Shown here: one piece after another, positions 12,689-13,352 of the stretch | Numbering within the stretch: position 1 is the first letter of the stretch | How the letters are laid out: every line of letters begins with the position of its first letter | Origin: Eubacterium sp. | GTDB lineage: Bacteria; Bacillota; Clostridia; Lachnospirales; Lachnospiraceae | Direction: 5' to 3' | Assembly (NCBI GenBank): GCA_024681495.1 | Contig: JAILAS010000151.1 | Coordinates: 1 to 13,352, forward strand | Length of the DNA stretch: 13,352 nucleotides | Position numbers and translations under genes: made by a program | The notes under the pieces: generated by a model | The model's input: the letters and a program-made list of their open reading frames with translations, nothing else | Told to the model about the DNA's origin: nothing | Database searches by the model: none

Positions 12689-13321
12689 TTACATTCCGAG
12701 CATGGCGCGAACCTGCTCCTCGTTAACGGTGGTACCGATGACAACCAGCCTTCCGGTGTAATCGGGCTCACCCTCTCTGATCTCATATGAGCCGGGGACC
12801 ATATCGAAGTATGCCCACTTGCCGTCGGTACACTCTACGATTCCCTTAGCTCTAATTACTACGTCCTCGTACTCTTCGTCCTCGGCGAAGCTCTTAAGCG
12901 TCTTCTCGAGGAGGTCTCTGTCGAACTTGTGGGCAGTCTCTATGCCGAAGGTGTTGAACACCTCATCGGCGTGATGATGGTGATGATGATCGTGGTCGTG
13001 GCATCCGCAGGTGCAGTTCTCGCCATGCTCATGATCGTGATGATGCTCGTGGTCGTGATCGTGGTCATGGTGATGCTCGTGCTCATGACCGCCGTCGGGC
13101 ACGTCCTCGGACGTTTCCTCCTCGCCGCGGACCGTCACAGCCATGTGGGTGCCCGTGACGCCGCACTTCACCGCCGGCTCGGCCTCCACCCGCACCCCGG
13201 GGATCCCCAGGGCGTTCATCTTATCGACGAAGGCCTGCCGGTCGGGGAGGAGCTCCGAGAGGGCCGCCATCAGCATGTCGCCCGCGGCCCCCATCGCGCA
13301 CTCGAGATACAGTGTTTTCAT
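12689..13321 (-). CDS. Chimera: LarC N-terminus + His/Cys-rich linker + CobW C-terminal domain
   Basis: This 210-aa protein has three parts. Residues 1-66 match the N-terminus of LarC, the nickel-insertion cyclometallase of lactate racemase cofactor synthesis (MKTLYLECAMGAAGDMLMAA; GIPGVRVEAEPAVKCGVTGT). Residues 79-117 are a His/Asp/Glu tract with the cysteine motif CTCGC (103-107). Residues 118-210 match the C-terminal domain of CobW/G3E metal GTPases (HKFDRDLLEKTLKS; VVIRAKGIVECTDGKWAYFD; DYTGRLVVIG). Both the rest of LarC and the GTPase domain are missing. GGAGGTG sits 7 nt before the ATG. Codon use changes across the linker: Arg is CGG, CGG, CGC before it and AGA, AGA, AGA, AGG, CGC after it; GGG is common only before. 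This is either a real recombinant gene or an assembly join. Metal binding by the linker is likely; enzyme activity is not expected. Confidence 0.8.
   Translation of the reverse strand: MKTLYLECAMGAAGDMLMAALSELLPDRQAFVDKMNALGIPGVRVEAEPAVKCGVTGTHMAVTVRGEEETSEDVPDGGHEHEHHHDHDHDHEHHHDHEHGENCTCGCHDHDHHHHHHADEVFNTFGIETAHKFDRDLLEKTLKSFAEDEEYEDVVIRAKGIVECTDGKWAYFDMVPGSYEIREGEPDYTGRLVVIGTTVNEEQVRAMLGM
12971..13087 (-). repeat. His-codon repeat tract within the chimeric gene
   Basis: This stretch is built of CAT/CAC codons alternating with GAC/GAT/GAG, encoding residues 79-117. It is degenerate rather than an exact tandem repeat. Such tracts occur in both larC and cobW-type genes and offer microhomology for recombination or misassembly. 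Confidence 0.7.
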
Positions 13322-13352
13322 GCGCGCACCTCCGCTTGTCTCAGCCGCGGTT

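Noticed and set aside
12971..13087. Repetitive tract that might look like a CRISPR or minisatellite
   Set aside because: The repeats are degenerate His/Asp codons in an open frame, without constant repeat length or unique spacers.

Overview
The window looks like chromosome of an anaerobic Bacillota of class Clostridia. Lachnospiraceae or a related family such as Anaerovoracaceae is the best guess. The basis is the set of closest-looking protein families, strong AGGAGG-type ribosome binding sites, sigma-A promoters, a clostridial-type acetoacetate decarboxylase, a fused AmmeMemoRadiSam B+A protein, and tRNA genes without an encoded CCA. Most genes are fairly GC-rich but use AGG/AGA for arginine. 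No transposase, phage gene or CRISPR array is visible.

Layout. Positions 1-1375 (minus): a secreted repeat/propeller-like protein, then the first part of an Ldh2-family malate/L-lactate dehydrogenase. Positions 1376-1608: divergent intergenic region. 1609-3003 (plus): AmmeMemoRadiSam B+A fusion with its own terminator. 3079-3837 (minus): acetoacetate decarboxylase. 3838-4090: intergenic, holding a plus-strand terminator and a possible small RNA promoter. 4091-4888 (minus): two small proteins of unknown function, with a promoter and a perfect palindrome upstream. 4972-6144 (minus): malic enzyme. 6183-6463 (minus): tRNA-Val and tRNA-Met with a near-perfect promoter and a strong terminator. 6508-13321 (minus): one long, tightly packed gene block.

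In transcription order that block is: a LarC-N/His-rich/CobW-C chimera, a G3E GTPase with a DUF1980-like tail, fumarase alpha and beta, ribD, ribE, an FMN riboswitch with two tandem terminators, ribBA and ribH. The first six genes are separated by 17 nt or less or overlap, so fumarase and the first half of the riboflavin pathway are probably co-transcribed with metal-handling GTPase-family proteins. The FMN riboswitch sits in the middle of the rib genes, so only ribBA-ribH are obviously under FMN control. The four rib genes give the whole route from GTP and ribulose-5-phosphate to riboflavin, apart from the phosphatase step. Fumarase, malic enzyme and the Ldh2 dehydrogenase point to fumarate/malate/pyruvate metabolism.

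The oddest object is the gene at 12689-13321. It joins the N-terminus of the nickel-insertion protein LarC to the C-terminal domain of a CobW-type metal GTPase through a His/Cys-rich linker, with a change in codon use across the join. It is either a real fusion made by recombination in His-codon repeats or an assembly chimera.
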